Shown in pieces: positions 1 to 5,897 of a stretch of DNA of 5,897 nucleotides. Location of the stretch: contig WQXC01000099.1 of NCBI GenBank assembly GCA_009785045.1, positions 1-5,897 of the forward strand. Reading direction: 5' to 3'. The DNA is from Treponema sp. (GTDB lineage: Bacteria; Spirochaetota; Spirochaetia; Treponematales; Breznakiellaceae). Position 1 is the first letter of the stretch. The number at the start of each line of letters is the position of its first letter. The translations under genes were made by a program, and so were the position numbers. The notes under the pieces were generated by a model. The model was given only the letters and a program-made list of their open reading frames with translations. It was not told where the DNA came from and did not search any database.

Positions 1-54
1 AAAAAAAAATGTCGGGGAGGGGGGGCGAGTGAAGGAGGGGGGGGGGGGGGGGGG
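1..54. other. Low-complexity A-run and G-rich tract at the window edge
   Basis: The window opens with nine A residues, followed by an almost pure G stretch broken by a few other bases, ending in an uninterrupted run of 18 G at 37-54. Composition then switches abruptly to very AT-rich DNA at 55. No open frame or site can be read here. The most likely explanation is sequencing or assembly noise at a contig end. Treponema species do have real, length-variable G-tracts upstream of some surface-protein genes, but this one lies about 300 bp from the nearest supported gene and its flanks are degenerate, so I favour artefact. Confidence 0.6.
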
Positions 55-179
55 CATATTAAGAATTTGCTTAAAAATGATGTGTTTTTAGTTAAATTTG
101 CGTTTTTGTTATTCATAAAAGTTATTATTATCAAATATGTTTAGTTATGTCAATAACAGAAACTCAAACAATTTTACTA

Positions 180-330
180 TCCAAAAATATGCAATTTTAC
201 CAGAACCTATGGTCTAAAAATATGCAAATTTGCTTGTATTTAGTGTCCAAAAATATGCATTTTTACCAGAACTTATGGTCTAAAAATATGCAAATTTACC
301 CGTATTTACTGTCCAAAAATATGTAATTTT
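180..330. repeat. 33-bp-period tandem array, five core copies
   Basis: An 18-base core, TCYAAAAATATGCAWTTT (allowing a few mismatches), starts at 180, 213, 246, 279 and 312, so the spacing is exactly 33 bp each time. Linkers alternate. Copies 1 and 3 are followed by CAGAAC[CT]TATGG, while copies 2 and 4 are followed by a sequence ending GTATTTA[GC]TG, making a 66-bp higher-order unit repeated twice plus part of a third. A degenerate sixth copy may follow near 347-358 (TATGG then GATAAAAACAAT, shifted by 2 bp). The centre of the core (ATGCAT or ATGCAA inside A/T runs) is nearly palindromic. The linkers recur within the array, so it is not a CRISPR. Possible roles are an array of protein-binding sites (iteron or operator type), the multi-repeat end of an insertion element such as the IS21 family, or a dispersed genomic repeat. 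The sequence alone does not decide. Confidence 0.85.
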
Positions 331-394
331 ATGAATTTATATATGGGATAAAAACAATACTTGTCATTAACTCCCAAATACGCTAAAATAAGCC

Positions 395-400
395 AGGAGA
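395..400 (+). promoter_or_regulatory. Shine-Dalgarno site that sets the start at 406
   Basis: AGGAGA at 395-400 is followed by five bases and then ATG at 406-408, close to ideal. The in-frame TTG at 361 has only a weak GGGA at 345-348, with 12 bases between. This favours the ATG start and a protein 15 residues shorter than the longest frame. Confidence 0.6.
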
Positions 401-405
401 TAGAT

Positions 406-1920
406 ATGGCAGAAGATCTGATGGATAAAGTGTTTTCCTTCTTTTCCGGCGATGGTTTGACCGATGAAAAGCAGAATATGCTCAAGGGTATTGCAAGGGA
501 ACTAAGTCAGAGTAAATATGCAAAATTTTTCAGGGTTCGCTCAGAAGAAGCAGATCCTTCGCTATTGTCGTTTCTGTTTTCTGTGTATAAAACCATCTAT
601 CCTATCAAAACGTTCATGAAAGATGAGAAAAAACTGGCTCAATTGCGGCATTTAACTGTGGAATCCTGCCTTGACTCCAATATCCAGGAAACAATTAAAC
701 GGCTGGATACTTCTTATCTTGATGCAAAAGCAAAAACCATGCAGGGCGAGGAACTTATCAAGTTGATTCAGGCTGATGTTGATCTGCTTGTAAGCCAGTT
801 TGACCAGTCCCGCATTATGACTGCCAACCACCGGTACGAATTGGCGTCAGCTTTATATCAATTTGTGGGTTATAATTTCCCCGGTTTCTTTAAAAAGTTT
901 GACCCGCATTTTGCTGATGGCAGTTTTATTGTTGAGCCCAAGTTCTCAGCGGTAAAAACTATCCTGATAATCGACCAAATTGGCGAATTTTTGACTGCAA
1001 CCCAGGCTTTAAAGCCGGAAGAAGACTGGAATAGCCTGTTAAATATCCTAAAAACTGTGGAAGGGCATGAAATTGTCAATGCTGAACAGTTTAATGCCAT
1101 GATTAAGACCCTTAGAGAGATACATACATCAAAAATCTTAGAATTAATGGTCCAATATACCCTTAGAAACCCTGTTTGGCAGTTTAAACACTCAGTTTTC
1201 CGTGAAACTGTGGGTGATATTTGGCTGGAAACCAAGAAAAACGAAGCATTTGGGTATATTTCCAAGATAAATAATGCAAAAAAGAACAGTCAGATAACTG
1301 CTCTTACCAAAGAAATCTTTGAATCTGCAGACCTTACCAGAATGGAAAACTATAATGTTCAGTTAAACGATGCTTACCGCAAGCGGAATCTGGAATATTT
1401 TGCATATGCCGAGGGGTTAAACTACTTAAAAGCCTTTATGGACGACTATATCGAAAAGGAAATCAGAGAACTTTGCGATATTCTTATTATCCGCGGTCAG
1501 TGGACGAATAATTCAATGTCCAGAGAAATGAGCGAAGCTCTGCATAAGGTTCTGGAAGCGCCTGTAGGTATTGCAGATTTAGACGTGATCTTGTCTGAAG
1601 ATGGAGCTGATGGTTCGCGTCTTCGCGCTGCAATGGTAAGAGTGGATCGTGACCCGACTCAGGCGCGTATTATTAACAGCATTGTTTCCAAGGTAAACGG
1701 CGAAGCAGTCGAGATAATTAACGAAGCTGCTCAGGCAATGATTGTTATCGGAAAGCATTTAAAGGTGCTTATCGAAGATGTTCAGAAGAAACATCCGGAG
1801 CTGCTTATTAACTGGAGAGAAGTTAATATGGTATCTAAGGATCCTCTGACTCAGAGAATGATTAATGGTTTTAAGAAAATAAATTATTTTGTGCAGCTTA
1901 TGCATTTGTGCACCCAGTAA
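406..1920 (+). CDS. Conserved hypothetical protein, likely spirochaete-specific, upstream of V-ATPase operon
   Basis: This encodes a protein of 504 residues from ATG 406, or 519 from an alternative TTG at 361. ATG is preferred because AGGAGA lies five bases upstream of it. I cannot assign a function. The sequence is rich in charged residues and leucine, reads as mostly alpha-helical throughout, and has no signal peptide, no membrane-length hydrophobic segment and no nucleotide-binding or metal-binding motif that I can see, so it is probably cytoplasmic. Treponemes, as I recall, carry a large hypothetical protein just before V-ATPase subunit E, and DUF5312 is a possible family name, but I could not check this. 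It ends in TAA, 52 bp before atpE on the same strand, so co-transcription is possible. A weak 5-bp hairpin at 1929-1941 in the gap lacks a T-run and is unlikely to terminate transcription. The long intact frame makes it a real gene; only the function is open. Confidence 0.85.
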   Translation: MAEDLMDKVFSFFSGDGLTDEKQNMLKGIARELSQSKYAKFFRVRSEEADPSLLSFLFSVYKTIYPIKTFMKDEKKLAQLRHLTVESCLDSNIQETIKRLDTSYLDAKAKTMQGEELIKLIQADVDLLVSQFDQSRIMTANHRYELASALYQFVGYNFPGFFKKFDPHFADGSFIVEPKFSAVKTILIIDQIGEFLTATQALKPEEDWNSLLNILKTVEGHEIVNAEQFNAMIKTLREIHTSKILELMVQYTLRNPVWQFKHSVFRETVGDIWLETKKNEAFGYISKINNAKKNSQITALTKEIFESADLTRMENYNVQLNDAYRKRNLEYFAYAEGLNYLKAFMDDYIEKEIRELCDILIIRGQWTNNSMSREMSEALHKVLEAPVGIADLDVILSEDGADGSRLRAAMVRVDRDPTQARIINSIVSKVNGEAVEIINEAAQAMIVIGKHLKVLIEDVQKKHPELLINWREVNMVSKDPLTQRMINGFKKINYFVQLMHLCTQ

Positions 1921-1972
1921 CAGCCTTGCGGAAAAATTCCGTGTAATGTAATATAAATTTAAAGGGGTTGAT

Positions 1973-2587
1973 ATGGAAATTCAAGTTCAAGAGCTTATCG
2001 ATAAGATAAAAAAGGACGGAATCAAAGCCGCGACCGAAGATGCCAACAGAATTAAGGCAGAAGCGGATATCGAAGCCAGACGGATTGTTGAATCCGCAAA
2101 AAAAGAAGCGGAAGATATCATTTCACGCGGTAAACAGGATGCAGAACGCAGCGAAAAAGCGGGAGTTGCCGCTTTACAGCAGGCTTCCCGTAACCTGGTT
2201 TTGGCGTTCAGAGATGAAATCCAGGAATTACTTAAAAAGATTATAAGCAGTAATGTATCTGCCAATTACAACGGTGATGTTCTTAAAGCTGTTTTACCGG
2301 ATCTTATTAAGTCGTGGGCAGCAAAAAATACAGGCAGCCTGGCTGTTATTCTGCCGGAAGGTGAACTTTCCAAACTTCAGGGTTTCTTTAGCGATAAACT
2401 TAAAGCCGAATTAAATAATGGTCTGGAGATTAAACCTAACCGTAAGTTAGATTCTGGTTTTCATATTTCCAATAAAGAAGGATCTGCCTATTATGACTTT
2501 TCATCCGAAGCTGTTACAGAGCTGCTTTCTGCCTATTTAAATCCAAAACTGGCAGAGCTCCTTAAAGAATCGGCAAAAGGAATATAA
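1973..2587 (+). CDS. atpE: V-type ATP synthase subunit E (peripheral stalk)
   Basis: This 204-residue protein has the normal length and layout of V/A-ATPase subunit E. Residues 1 to about 90 are a charged, alanine-rich helical coiled coil (for example EARRIVESAKKEAEDI), and the rest forms a small globular domain. The C-terminal domain carries the family pattern around SGFHI (161-165), followed by YYDFSSEAVTELL and a final helix. In the complex, the N-terminal coil pairs with a partner stalk subunit and contacts the membrane subunit I, while the C-terminal domain grips the top of the A3B3 head as part of the stator. The ATG start has AAGGGG at 1962-1967, five bases upstream. It is the first of the clustered ATPase genes and lies 3 bp before the DUF2764 gene. 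The symbol atpE here means the V-type E subunit, not the F-type c subunit; ntpE is an equivalent name. No partner stalk gene (G/H type) is visible in this window. Confidence 0.92.
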   Translation: MEIQVQELIDKIKKDGIKAATEDANRIKAEADIEARRIVESAKKEAEDIISRGKQDAERSEKAGVAALQQASRNLVLAFRDEIQELLKKIISSNVSANYNGDVLKAVLPDLIKSWAAKNTGSLAVILPEGELSKLQGFFSDKLKAELNNGLEIKPNRKLDSGFHISNKEGSAYYDFSSEAVTELLSAYLNPKLAELLKESAKGI

Positions 2588-2590
2588 CGG

Positions 2591-3145
2591 GTGGCATATT
2601 ATTATCTGATGGCACAGCTTCCTTCTCTCATTTATGAACAGAAGCCGCCGATGTCTTCCTGTGAATTCAAAGAGCTTGCTATCTCTCAATTAAATAAAAA
2701 CGATGCCGCTTTATTAAACTGTCTTTCGCTTGAACCGTCTGCAGAGGCTGCAAATGGCTGCAAATTTATCAGCAATTGGCGTGTCTGGGAATATAACCTG
2801 CGTTACAGTCTTGCAAAAGAACGCGCAATGAAACTAAACCGCGATGTATCTGCAGCAGAACCGCAAGTGTATCATATGGATGCAGCGGCAGCCGCATCAA
2901 AAGCATCAGATGAATTCTCTCCTCTTGACGGTGAAAATGTTATTGATAAAGCGCGATGGAACGCTATTGATTCAATGGCAGGCATGGATTATTTCCATCG
3001 GAATACAGTTTTTGCATATTATTTAAAACTTCTTTTGATTGAAAGGCGCGAAGCATTCAATACAGAAAAAGGATTTGCAGAATATAAATCATTGTACGCT
3101 TCCATTTTGGAAAGCGCGCAAAATTCCCTGGGGGAAACTAAATGA
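2591..3145 (+). CDS. DUF2764 family protein of V-ATPase operon
   Basis: A 184-residue protein starting with GTG. The GTG is chosen because it keeps the N-terminal family signature YYYLMAQLPSL (residues 3-13), which a start at the next ATG (residue 7, position 2609) would cut; AAAGGA at 2576-2581 supplies the ribosome binding site. Proteins of this family are known almost only from V-type ATPase operons of spirochaetes, Bacteroidetes and chlamydiae, and their biochemical role is not established to my knowledge. Here an alanine-rich linker at about 97-106 separates the N-terminal part from a helical C-terminal part with ARW at 121-123 and a run of hydrophobic helix before IERRE. It is shorter than my recollection of Bacteroidetes and chlamydial members. 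No membrane segment is obvious. The gene begins 3 bp after atpE and overlaps atpA by 4 bp (ATGA), so translation of the three is likely coupled. By position it replaces subunits C and F of archaeal-type operons; a stalk or rotor role is inference. Confidence 0.88.
   Translation: MAYYYLMAQLPSLIYEQKPPMSSCEFKELAISQLNKNDAALLNCLSLEPSAEAANGCKFISNWRVWEYNLRYSLAKERAMKLNRDVSAAEPQVYHMDAAAAASKASDEFSPLDGENVIDKARWNAIDSMAGMDYFHRNTVFAYYLKLLLIERREAFNTEKGFAEYKSLYASILESAQNSLGETK
3124..3136 (+). promoter_or_regulatory. Hairpin covering the atpA ribosome binding site
   Basis: TTCCC at 3124-3128 and GGGAA at 3132-3136 form a perfect 5-bp stem around a 3-base loop. The G-rich arm and loop (GGGGGA, 3130-3135) are also the Shine-Dalgarno site of atpA, six bases before its ATG at 3142. 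A folded stem would hide the site, and ribosomes finishing the DUF2764 frame would open it. The pairing is directly visible, but the regulatory role is inferred, and a 5-bp stem could be chance. Confidence 0.4.
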
Positions 3146-4902
3146 TCGGAACAAAAGGAACAGTAACAGCTGTTAACGGCAATATGGTAAGCGTCCGTTT
3201 TGACGGAATTGTTTCCATGAACGAAGTTGGTTATGTAAAAGTCGATAACACCCGGCTTAAAAGCGAAGTTATTCGTATTCGCGGAGAAATAAGCCAGCTT
3301 CAGGTATTCGAGATTACCAAGGGAATTTCCATTGGCGATGAAGTTGAATTTACAGGGGACATGTTGTCGGTCGAGTTAGGCCCTGGTCTCTTGGGTCAGG
3401 TCTATGATGGTCTGCAAAACCCGCTGCCTCAGCTTGCTGCGGCTGCAGGTTACTTCCTGGAAAGGGGAGTTTACCTTGATGCCTTGCCGACTGACACAAG
3501 CTGGCAGTTCACGCCGGTTGTAAGTCAGGGTGCAAAAGTTGAAAGAGCGGATACTCTTGGCACAGTGCCGGAAGGTTCGTTTACACACCGTATTATGGTG
3601 CCTTTTAACTTTTACGGCAGTTATACTGTTAACTGGATTAAACCTGCAGGTACTTATAAAATCCGCGATGTTATCGCTGAACTTGCTGACGAAAAAGGCA
3701 ACACGGTTCAGGTATCGCTTAGTTTTAAATGGCCGGTAAAAAGGGCAGTAGACTGCTACGAAGAGCGTCTTAAACCTGTTGACCCAATGGTTACCCGCGT
3801 TCGTCTTATCGATACTTTTTTCCCTGTTGCGCGCGGCGGTACGTACTGTATTCCCGGTCCTTTCGGCGCAGGAAAAACTGTTCTGCAGCAGATTACTAGC
3901 CGCTTTGCAGACGTTGATATCGTTATAGTAGCCGCGTGCGGTGAGCGCGCCGGTGAAGTTGTAGAAACATTAAAAGAGTTCCCGGAACTTACAGACGAAA
4001 GAACAGGCCGCTCTCTTATGGAGAGAACGATTATTATTTGTAACACTTCGTCCATGCCGGTCGCCGCGCGCGAAGCTTCGGTTTATACCGCTGTTACGCT
4101 CGCCGAGTACTACAGGCAGATGGGATTACATGTTCTGTTGCTTGCAGACTCCACAAGCCGCTGGGCGCAGGCAATGCGCGAAATGTCAGGCCGCTTGGAA
4201 GAAATACCCGGCGAAGAAGCGTTCCCTGCATACATGGAATCAACAATTGCCAGCTTCTACGAAAGAGCCGGTATTACACGCCTTCGCGACGGAAGTCTTG
4301 GTTCAGTTACAATCGGCGGAACAGTAAGCCCTGCAGGCGGTAACTTTGAAGAACCTGTTACACAGGCAACGCTTAAAGTTGTTGGCGCTTTCCATGGTCT
4401 TTCACGCGAACGCTCCGATGCGCGTAAGTTCCCTGCGATTCACCCGCTTGAATCATGGTCAAAGTACAAGGGAATTATTGACAGTGAAAAAGTAGGTTAT
4501 GCTCACGGATTCCTTCGCCGCAGTTCAGAAGTTGAACAGATGATGAAGGTTGTAGGCGAAGAAGGAACCAGCATTGAAGACTATATCATTTACTTAAAGG
4601 GCGACCTTGTTGACGCTGTTTACTTCCAGCAAAACTCATTTGATGCGGTTGATGCTGCAGTTAAACCCGAAAGGCAGATATATGTATTCACAAAATTATT
4701 AATCATACTGGCTTCTCAGTTTAGTTTTACAGATAAAAACGAAGCACGTTCGTGGTTTAATAAATTAAGACAGAAATTCCTGGACTTTAACGGTTCACCG
4801 TGGAAGAGTGAAAGATTTGATCAGCTTGAAAAAGAAATTGAAAACTCGGTGAAGAGTCAATCAAAGGGCCTTGAAAAGGCTGCCGAAAAAATTATTGTCT
4901 AG
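3142..4902 (+). CDS. atpA: V-type ATP synthase subunit A (catalytic)
   Basis: This 586-residue protein is the nucleotide-hydrolysing subunit of the A3B3 head in the cytoplasm and matches the usual subunit A length. The N-terminal beta-barrel occupies roughly residues 1-70, followed by the A-specific non-homologous bulge at about 110-190, the nucleotide-binding core to about 430, and a helical C-terminal domain. The P-loop is GPFGAGKT at 239-246 (K245, T246 contact phosphate). The catalytic glutamate is E268 in GERAGE, and the Walker B aspartate is D336 in LLLADS, followed by TSRWAQAMREMSGRLEEIPGEE. All key residues are present, so the enzyme should be active. GERAGE, where many archaeal A subunits have GERGNE, fits a spirochaete or chlamydial type. 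The start codon overlaps the DUF2764 stop as ATGA, and the stop (TAG) is 12 bp before atpB. The sequence does not show whether the complex mainly pumps ions with ATP or makes ATP, or whether it uses protons or sodium. F-type beta is excluded by the bulge and length. Confidence 0.96.
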   Translation: MIGTKGTVTAVNGNMVSVRFDGIVSMNEVGYVKVDNTRLKSEVIRIRGEISQLQVFEITKGISIGDEVEFTGDMLSVELGPGLLGQVYDGLQNPLPQLAAAAGYFLERGVYLDALPTDTSWQFTPVVSQGAKVERADTLGTVPEGSFTHRIMVPFNFYGSYTVNWIKPAGTYKIRDVIAELADEKGNTVQVSLSFKWPVKRAVDCYEERLKPVDPMVTRVRLIDTFFPVARGGTYCIPGPFGAGKTVLQQITSRFADVDIVIVAACGERAGEVVETLKEFPELTDERTGRSLMERTIIICNTSSMPVAAREASVYTAVTLAEYYRQMGLHVLLLADSTSRWAQAMREMSGRLEEIPGEEAFPAYMESTIASFYERAGITRLRDGSLGSVTIGGTVSPAGGNFEEPVTQATLKVVGAFHGLSRERSDARKFPAIHPLESWSKYKGIIDSEKVGYAHGFLRRSSEVEQMMKVVGEEGTSIEDYIIYLKGDLVDAVYFQQNSFDAVDAAVKPERQIYVFTKLLIILASQFSFTDKNEARSWFNKLRQKFLDFNGSPWKSERFDQLEKEIENSVKSQSKGLEKAAEKIIV

Positions 4903-4914
4903 GCAGAGGTTATT

Positions 4915-5897
4915 ATGAATAAAGTATATAGCAAAATTGAATCAATAACCGGAAGCGTTATTACCGTTAAAGCTGACGGTATCCGTTACGGCGATCTTGC
5001 AGAGGTTGATACTGTATTTGGCACATCGCTTGCCGAAGTAAACCGTCTTCAGGGTGATATCGTTTCGTTGCAGGTTTTCACAGGAGGCCGCGGTATTTCC
5101 ACTGGTGATACTGTCCGCTTTTTGGGACGTCCAATGCAGGTGCCGTTTTCTGAAAACCTTCTTGGCAGGGTTTTTTCCGGTTCCGGAAAAGCGCGCGACA
5201 AAGGTCCTGAGCTGCACGAAAATAAAATCCCAATCGGCGGTCCTTCTGTAAATCCGTCACAGCGCATTATTCCGCGCGACATGATCCGCACAGGTATCCC
5301 TATGATCGACCTTTTTAATACACTCGTTGTTTCGCAGAAGCTGCCGATCTTCTCGGTTTCAGGCGAGCCGTACAACGAACTTCTTGCGCGTATTGCGATG
5401 CAGGCGGAAGTTGATGTTATCGTTCTTGGCGGAATGGGTCTTAAATACGATGATTATCTTAACTTTAAAGACACTCTGGAAAACGGAGGAGCGCTTGCAA
5501 GAACTGTAATGTTTGTTCATACAGCAAGTGACCCGACTGTAGAATGTCTTATGATTCCGGATATGTCTTTGGCTGTTGCAGAACAGTTTGCGCTTCAGGG
5601 AAAAGATGTTCTTGTTCTTCTTACCGACATGACAAACTTTGCAGACGCAATGAAAGAAATATCGATTATTCAGGAACAGGTTCCGTCCAATCGCGGTTAC
5701 CCCGGCGACCTTTACAGCCAGTTGGCAAGCCGTTACGAAAAAGCCGTTGACTTTGAAACTGCAGGATCGATTACTGTTCTTGGTGTTACAACAATGCCTG
5801 GCGACGACGTTACTCACCCAGTCCCTGATAACACAGGTTATATTACAGAAGGCCAGTATTATTTAAAGAACGGACGCATCGAACCGTTTGGTTCGCT
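4915..5897 (+). CDS. atpB: V-type ATP synthase subunit B, 3' end cut off
   Basis: The frame stays open to the window end, giving the first 327 residues; family members of about 430 residues suggest roughly 100 are missing. The ATG at 4915 follows AGAGG at 4905-4909 by five bases. Subunit B is the non-catalytic partner that alternates with A in the A3B3 head and completes each active site. The place of the P-loop reads SVSGEPYNE (147-155) with no GKT, as expected for B. Further family marks are TDMTNFADAMKEIS (237-250), GYPGDLYSQLASRYEKA (from 261), and TMPGDDVTHPVPDNTGYITEGQ near the end. The frame stops at GRIEPFGS plus two bases of the next codon, just before the place where the SLSR arginine finger is expected, so that residue cannot be checked. 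It is 12 bp after atpA in the same operon. Genes for D, I and K would be expected next. This B is the V-type one, not the F-type a subunit that shares the symbol atpB. Confidence 0.95.
   Translation, partial: MNKVYSKIESITGSVITVKADGIRYGDLAEVDTVFGTSLAEVNRLQGDIVSLQVFTGGRGISTGDTVRFLGRPMQVPFSENLLGRVFSGSGKARDKGPELHENKIPIGGPSVNPSQRIIPRDMIRTGIPMIDLFNTLVVSQKLPIFSVSGEPYNELLARIAMQAEVDVIVLGGMGLKYDDYLNFKDTLENGGALARTVMFVHTASDPTVECLMIPDMSLAVAEQFALQGKDVLVLLTDMTNFADAMKEISIIQEQVPSNRGYPGDLYSQLASRYEKAVDFETAGSITVLGVTTMPGDDVTHPVPDNTGYITEGQYYLKNGRIEPFGS

Larger units (their letters stand above)
55..405. other. AT-rich non-coding region upstream of the first gene
   Basis: This stretch holds no gene I can support. 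It is far richer in A and T than the genes to its right. Besides the tandem array at 180-330, it has a perfect 5-bp inverted repeat, GTTAT at 144-148 and ATAAC at 153-157, with a 4-base spacer, which could be a small operator or chance. Short matches to the array linker (AAATTTGC at 94-101, exactly 4 x 33 bp before the copy at 226-233) hint that decayed array copies extend to the left. A promoter for the downstream gene should lie here. TATATA at 338-343 could be a -10 element, but I see no convincing -35 box at proper spacing, so I do not call one. Confidence 0.55.

Noticed and set aside
180..330. CRISPR array
   Set aside because: The spacers are not unique; linkers recur in alternate copies at about 12-15 bp, and no cas gene is present.
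870..1265. 131-codon frame on the - strand
   Set aside because: It lies wholly inside the first gene, resembles no family I recognise and has no context of its own; it is an antisense shadow.
1929..1941. Intrinsic terminator between the first gene and atpE (CGGAA, AAA loop, TTCCG)
   Set aside because: The stem is only 5 bp with weak wobble extensions and there is no T-run after it, so termination is not supported.
1926..1954. Promoter for atpE with TTGCGG at 1926-1931 and TAATAT at 1949-1954, 17-bp spacing
   Set aside because: The boxes match the sigma-70 consensus at only about 3 and 4 of 6 positions; such matches are common in AT-rich gaps.
5353..5379. Broken P-loop in subunit B as a sign of inactivation
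   Set aside because: V-type B subunits normally lack the GKT motif, so SVSGEPYNE is expected and not a defect.
5359..5817. 152-codon frame on the - strand, with similar shorter ones at 4942-5375
   Set aside because: They lie opposite the clearly coding atpB and give cysteine- and serine-rich translations typical of antisense frames.

Overview
The window carries the promoter-proximal part of a bacterial V/A-type ATPase operon. All genes are on the + strand and are packed tightly from about position 1973 onward. The gene order is V-ATPase subunit E, a DUF2764-family protein, subunit A (catalytic), then subunit B, which is cut off by the window end. This order, and the A-subunit variant with GERAGE in place of the more usual GERGNE, fit a spirochaete, most likely in the Treponema group. 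As I recall, T. pallidum TP0424-TP0430 has the order E-DUF2764-A-B-D-I-K. The assignment rests on operon order and remembered family sequences, not on a search.

Positions 1-54 are a low-complexity stretch with an A-run and an 18-base G-run, and look like a contig end. Positions 55-405 are very AT-rich and contain no gene I can support. Within them lies a clear tandem array with a 33-bp period: five copies of an AT-rich core at 180, 213, 246, 279 and 312. The copies alternate between two linker types, giving a 66-bp higher-order unit. The array ends close to the first gene. Positions 406-1920 encode a conserved-looking protein of about 504 residues with no function I can name. A 52-bp gap then leads into the ATPase genes.

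The ATPase genes look translationally linked: 3 bp separate E from DUF2764, DUF2764 and A overlap by 4 bp (ATGA), and 12 bp separate A from B. Subunits A and B form the A3B3 head, which hydrolyses or makes ATP; E is the peripheral stalk that holds the head. DUF2764 sits where subunits C and F are encoded in archaeal, Thermus and Enterococcus operons. It is therefore a candidate for the missing stalk or rotor-coupling part. Subunits D, I and K would be expected beyond the right edge.

The most unusual features are the 33-bp repeat array, the DUF2764 gene in the C/F slot, the uncharacterised protein upstream, and a small hairpin that covers the ribosome binding site of the A subunit gene. I did not find a convincing new biological system. 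The ATPase genes are ordinary for spirochaetes, and the repeat array is the part least explained by known features.
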